A stretch of DNA of 64,000 nt from Erigeron canadensis (taxonomy: Eukaryota; Streptophyta; Magnoliopsida; Asterales; Asteraceae). The notes below the pieces were generated by a model. That model did no database searches. It had not been told where the DNA came from and saw nothing but the letters and a program-made list of their open reading frames with translations. Location: positions 2,232,001-2,296,000 of the forward strand of contig NC_057766.1 of the NCBI RefSeq assembly GCF_010389155.1, in the 5' to 3' direction. Positions 60,519-64,000 of this stretch are shown here, piece by piece. Within the stretch, counting starts at the first letter, position 1. Each line of letters begins with the position of its first letter. A program made the translations under genes and the position numbers.

Positions 60519-60891
60519 AAAAAAAAAAAAATTCGATTTTGATTTAGATGGGTTTGGGTTCTTACACATTTTAAGGTATTTCACAAGTATGTTTATATTT
60601 TAATTTTTAATTATCTTTCATAATAATACCACATTATGAGTACAAGTGGTTTCAAAAAAATTTATAATAGAGAAATTATTGTAGCACATGCCTTTTGGAA
60701 TGACTACGACAAACAATTCCATCAATATGTTGACGAACCTCAGATTATTGTACTACAACTTGCAAAGTATATTACACTTAGAACTGTATATCTTCAAAAT
60801 TATAAGCTTTTATGACTTAAATATATGAAGATCTAACATTGATAATATCGTAAACCCGGTGTGTAGTGTTGGACACGGGTCTAAAATCTAG

Positions 60892-61660
60892 TATATACTA
60901 AAAAACAACTGACCTAAACTCAATTAATAAATCAAAATCCTCAATTTCTCTAAATTTATCTAATAAACATGTGACTAAATTCAATTTTAATAATAAGTTA
61001 TACTATATTTTAAAGTTTTCTATCAATCTCTATTAATAGGATAATGGTGCAATTAATAGGATAAGGGTGCATGTTTTGTTTAGTATCTACCAATATACTA
61101 AAACATGATTGTATATTTTTTTTATTGACATTTGGCGCATTCCTTGTACGACATGTGTTAGTTTTGGTGTAATTAAAAATTAAAAAATTCTTAATTCAAA
61201 ATTACCTAATTGTAATCAAATACTAATTTTTCTTTAAATTTAATATAAAAATTATTTTTTTTAACACCTGGCGCATTCCTTGCACGACATGTGTCACTTT
61301 GGTGTAACTAAAAAAAATTCTTAATTCATAATTACCAAATTGTAATAAGATATTAATCTTTAGATTTAATATATATATATATATATATATAAATATATAT
61401 TAAATTTCCATATATATAATTTATAAATTTTTTTAATAATGTTAACATCAATATGGAATACAATTATCTTAAAAGATAAGACATATGTTTAAATTTTAAA
61501 CATTTAATTAAACAAATATATTATGGTTTCCTATAATATGTGAAAGGTTATGTATCAAAACTTAGGTATTTAACAACCACGTATTTTGTATTTTCTATAT
61601 AAATATAATTGTATCATCAAACATTATATAATCCGTATATCGTACGGGTATTAAGACTAG
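60892..61660 (+). mobile_element. Helitron-like sequence with 3' terminus at 61660
   Basis: The right end CCGTATATCGTACGG (stem CCGTA/TACGG) then GTATTAAGA and CTAG (61657-61660) with T in the flank is a good Helitron 3' end. The left end is assumed to follow the previous element (TCTAGTATATACTAAAA near 60887), which is inference. Confidence 0.45.
61118..61375 (+). repeat. Tandem duplication of about 130 bp
   Basis: TGGCGCATTCCTTG followed by ACGACATGTGT and a TTGGTGTAA..TTCTTAATTCA block occurs at about 61134-61230 and again at 61268-61350, both followed by TTAAATTTAATATA-like DNA. Diverged copies within the Helitron-like segment. Confidence 0.7.
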
Positions 61661-62452
61661 TTAAAAATAAAAACTTAAATGTCAATCGAACTCTATTAAT
61701 AGGATAATATATTAAGATTATTATAAATAAAAACCCATTCTATAAAAAATATTTATCCCGGGTGACAAAGTAAAAGCCTTTGATCCTTTGCCCCATAGAA
61801 TAACGGTGCATCATTATTTATTATTAAAAATAAAAGCCATCGTGTTATATACAAATACATATATATATATCATGTGTATTTACTATTATACCCTTGTATT
61901 AGTAAGGGCTTAACCCTAACCATTGTAACACGTCATTGTTCTAATACACTTCTCCTTTCTCCTCTCTCTCTTGTTCTCTTTTCCATCCATATCTTTCACT
62001 ATTGTAACTACGGTGAATGATTCAAGATCAAGATTTATAACACGTTATCAGCACGATTTGTCTCTTGTAATTTCTTGATTTTTGGATGTCGATTTCATTT
62101 CATCTGAAGTCATCAAAACTCTCCGCGGTAACCTCTTACTCTTCTTTATTAATTTCTGATTTCCACACAAACAAATATATGTCGATCTATATATAATTAT
62201 GGTAATCTGTATTTTGCATGCATATCAACATGTATATAATAACTTGATAATTGTGAAATTTGCTTAATTTTCCTTTCACCATATTCTGATCATCAAGGAT
62301 GATTGGATTCCATTGCCATCTAATAGATTGAATATATATATATATGTATATGCATAAAGTGTTTAAAAAGAAAAATATCATGAAGATGTAAGATATAAAT
62401 ACCAATATAGTGATAGATATAAAGAAAGAAATTGTAGAATTTTTTTGGGGTT
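61661..62452. other. Spacer with a possible LTR-retrotransposon leader signal
   Basis: A pyrimidine-rich CTCCTTTCTCCTCTCTCTCT stretch at about 61952-61971 precedes TATAACACGTTATCAGCACG (62036-62055), a phrase often found at the LTR/leader junction of plant copia elements (recalled, not checked). No internal coding region follows in the window, so it may be a remnant. Confidence 0.3.
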
Positions 62453-62600
62453 TGCTAAATACAGCCCTTAGGGCCGTGTTTAAGATACATAAATTGTTTG
62501 TATATTTACCATGAAAATCAGGGGGCATACTTTTAATATGGAAGGTATAAGTTTTTTTATGCACGTTAAATACAGCCCCCCCTTAGGGCTGTATTTAGCA
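62453..62600. mobile_element. Small MITE with 16-bp terminal inverted repeats
   Basis: TGCTAAATACAGCCCT at 62453-62468 is the exact inverse of AGGGCTGTATTTAGCA at 62585-62600. The element is 148 bp; the internal GTGTTTAAGATACAT and ATGCACGTTAAATACAGC are imperfect echoes of the ends. Flanks are T-rich, so the target duplication is unclear. Confidence 0.7.
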
Positions 62601-63147
62601 TTTCTGATTTTTTTTTTATACATGCATACACTATATAGATCGATGTAGATATCATTTGGTATATATAATTCAACACATTCGTCGATTAGAGTTTTCAATA
62701 TGGGAACTCACATTTACAATTAGCTATTTACTTATTTTGTTTAGTGTTGTATCTTTACATCAGTTAGATTAACGTTCAAAGCAATTACTGACACGAAATT
62801 AACATATATAAGTTCATTCACATTTGTTATACAAACTCAAATAGCTATTTACTTATTTTGGCTAGAATAAAATATGCGTTTAAATCATAGCTTTCAATGA
62901 CTAAATGAGTTTCCCGACCATATTTTCATAGGCATGTTATTCTTGTATTTTGTTAACACTATCTTTGAATAGATTTATCTTTTGAGTAAAAAAAAAGGGT
63001 TTTATACCATATTTATGAATAACACAAAATATATTCAAATTATTTCACATAAACATGACAAGAAAATTGTCCATGCATAGCTAAAAGCTATATTCTCTGA
63101 GTTATACTATATAAATCTTATCAAATCACACATGGTTTATAACAAAA

Positions 63148-63184
<37 letters not shown>

Positions 63185-64000
63185 AAAAAAATAAAAAATG
63201 TTCGATAAGGATACATTTCATATATGGTTTGATCATATACTAACATAATGATCATAGATATTATCCCTTACAATTGGTCTTTTAAATAGAACCAAAATTT
63301 GTCCCACTTAAAAAAATTTTGGTCGCGCGGTATATGTAACAATACCACCATATCGCACCAAAATGGGACTACAAGATGGCTGGGCATTTATACATTGAGT
63401 ATTATCCCTCATCAATTATTAAATATCTATAGTCATCAACTAATGACATATATACAACACTTATGTTGATTGTCAGTAAAGTATTTTCAGTCTTAGAGGG
63501 AGAGAGGAGAAAAGGAAAGACTGGTAACACAAGAAATAACTTATGAATGCATCACTATTATCAAATCTTGACCCCAAAAGTGGTCACATATGAAGTCCAA
63601 ACTATTATAATTACTAGACGCATTCACATATATACATAAAGTGACAAAGTCATATATACCATATTACCAGCATCAAATGCACCTGCTCAAATTAAACGTG
63701 GGAGGCCAATCAATTCCAGAGACAAAAACCCACGAAAAGAAATGAACAAAAACATAGTTGGTGAAACCCAACATTAATGAAACCTCTATAGAGGTATATA
63801 GTCCAAGGACATACACGATACCAGAGGAAAACATAGTCCTTGATGAAATACTGGTTCCAAAATGAAAAATGAGATCTCAATACATATTAGTGCACTTTGG
63901 AACCGGACAACACATGCATGTTGACAATATATATTTTCATATGCTATAGCAACAAACGTAATAAAATACGTATATAAAACTCTGGATATATGCATGCACA
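62601..64000. other. AT-rich spacer to window end, no gene seen
   Basis: Includes an (ATT)n microsatellite at about 63148-63182. An imperfect inverted pair around 63293-63315 and 63352-63370 (CAAAATTTGTCCCA / ACCAAAATGGGACT) is too weak to call. The minus-strand frame at 63786-63995 shows no family motif. Confidence 0.45.

Larger units (their letters stand above)
58361..60566 (+). mobile_element. Solo LTR (2206 bp), probably Ty3/gypsy Tekay/Del-like
   Basis: Starts TGTAACACCCC and ends GGTTCTTACA (TG...CA), flanked by a perfect 5-bp duplication CATTT (58356-58360 and 60567-60571). No internal region or second LTR is present, so recombination between LTRs is inferred. The TGTAACACCCC start and length over 2 kb are typical of Tekay/Del chromovirus LTRs (family knowledge). 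It contains a three-unit repeat at 59313-59440 and a 30-bp minisatellite near its 3' end. Confidence 0.85.
58261..60599 (+). mobile_element. tRNA-derived SINE inserted in the Helitron, itself split by a solo LTR
   Basis: The 19-bp duplication TCACAAGTATGTTTATATT lies at 58261-58279 and 60581-60599. The SINE is 58280-58360 plus 60572-60580, about 90 bp without the LTR. Box A-like TAGCTCAATGGTTGAGC (58293-58309) and box B-like GGTCTCGAGTTCGAGAC (58329-58345) are separated as in tRNA genes. The untouched Helitron sequence (compare 28800 inverted) runs straight across the duplicated site, which confirms the insertion. Confidence 0.75.
57530..60891 (+). mobile_element. Third copy of the Helitron family, interrupted by a nested insertion block
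   Basis: Plus orientation. It begins near TCTTAATATATGCTGTAAGA and ends GTGTTGGACACGGGTCTAAA, then ATCTAG (CTAG at 60888-60891). Interior landmarks match the other two copies inverted. A 2.3-kb block (58280-60580) carrying a SINE and a solo LTR splits it. Without the block it would be about 1.06 kb shorter than, or similar to, its relatives. Confidence 0.6.

Noticed and set aside
60067..60531. CRISPR-like regular array
   Set aside because: The units are contiguous with no unique spacers, and the genome is a plant; it is a minisatellite.
60138..60584. 148-codon minus-strand open frame with a repeating YNRLILHILV peptide
   Set aside because: It is the translation of a 30-bp minisatellite whose period is a multiple of three, lying in a solo LTR. 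No gene structure supports it.

Overview
This is a plant nuclear genome window: split genes with GT-AG introns, AT-rich spacer DNA, and dense nested transposons, SINEs and Helitrons. The gene content is eudicot. The gypsy-type putative-transposase family near the left end and the SINE types suggest Asteraceae, but that is an impression from family resemblance, not a measured placement. No prokaryotic or viral gene system was found. Only three intact protein genes are supported. Layout: (1) 1-8.0 kb is transposon territory. It holds a 5'-truncated LINE with a perfect 17-bp target duplication, a decayed gypsy-type retroelement gene split by a near-perfect hairpin with 94-nt arms, simple repeats, a MITE, a short Helitron, and a 1.36-kb inverted-repeat (foldback) element that ends about 375 bp before the next gene. 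(2) 8.4-27.4 kb is a complete 27-exon gene for the nuclear-pore outer-ring nucleoporin NUP160. All exon phases close into a 1496-codon frame. One intron uses a GC donor. Introns carry a complete 432-bp TRIM retrotransposon and at least two SINEs with target duplications. (3) 27.4-33.7 kb is repeat DNA: an 81-bp tandem duplication just 3' of the NUP160 stop, a Helitron bracketed by a 232-bp direct repeat, a MULE-like inverted-repeat element and an LTR/primer-binding-site remnant. (4) 33.7-43.6 kb holds two MscS-like mechanosensitive channel genes in tandem on the minus strand. Both have five exons, and exons 2, 3 and 4 have identical lengths (124, 294 and 203 nt). They are clear paralogues (632 and 893 aa) that differ mainly in the cytosolic N-terminus. 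(5) 43.6-64 kb has no convincing gene. It holds a Tourist-like MITE with a nested Helitron, a SINE, two head-to-tail Helitrons, further Helitrons, and a nested block at 57.5-60.9 kb in which a Helitron contains a SINE, the SINE contains a 2.2-kb solo LTR, and the LTR contains a 30-bp minisatellite. NUP160 and the MSL genes have unrelated known roles (nuclear pore scaffold versus membrane-tension channel), so no functional cluster is proposed. The most informative content is the transposon stratigraphy, the tandem MSL pair and the hairpin inside the retroelement gene. Exon models come from reading splice signals and frame continuity by eye, without alignment or transcript data.
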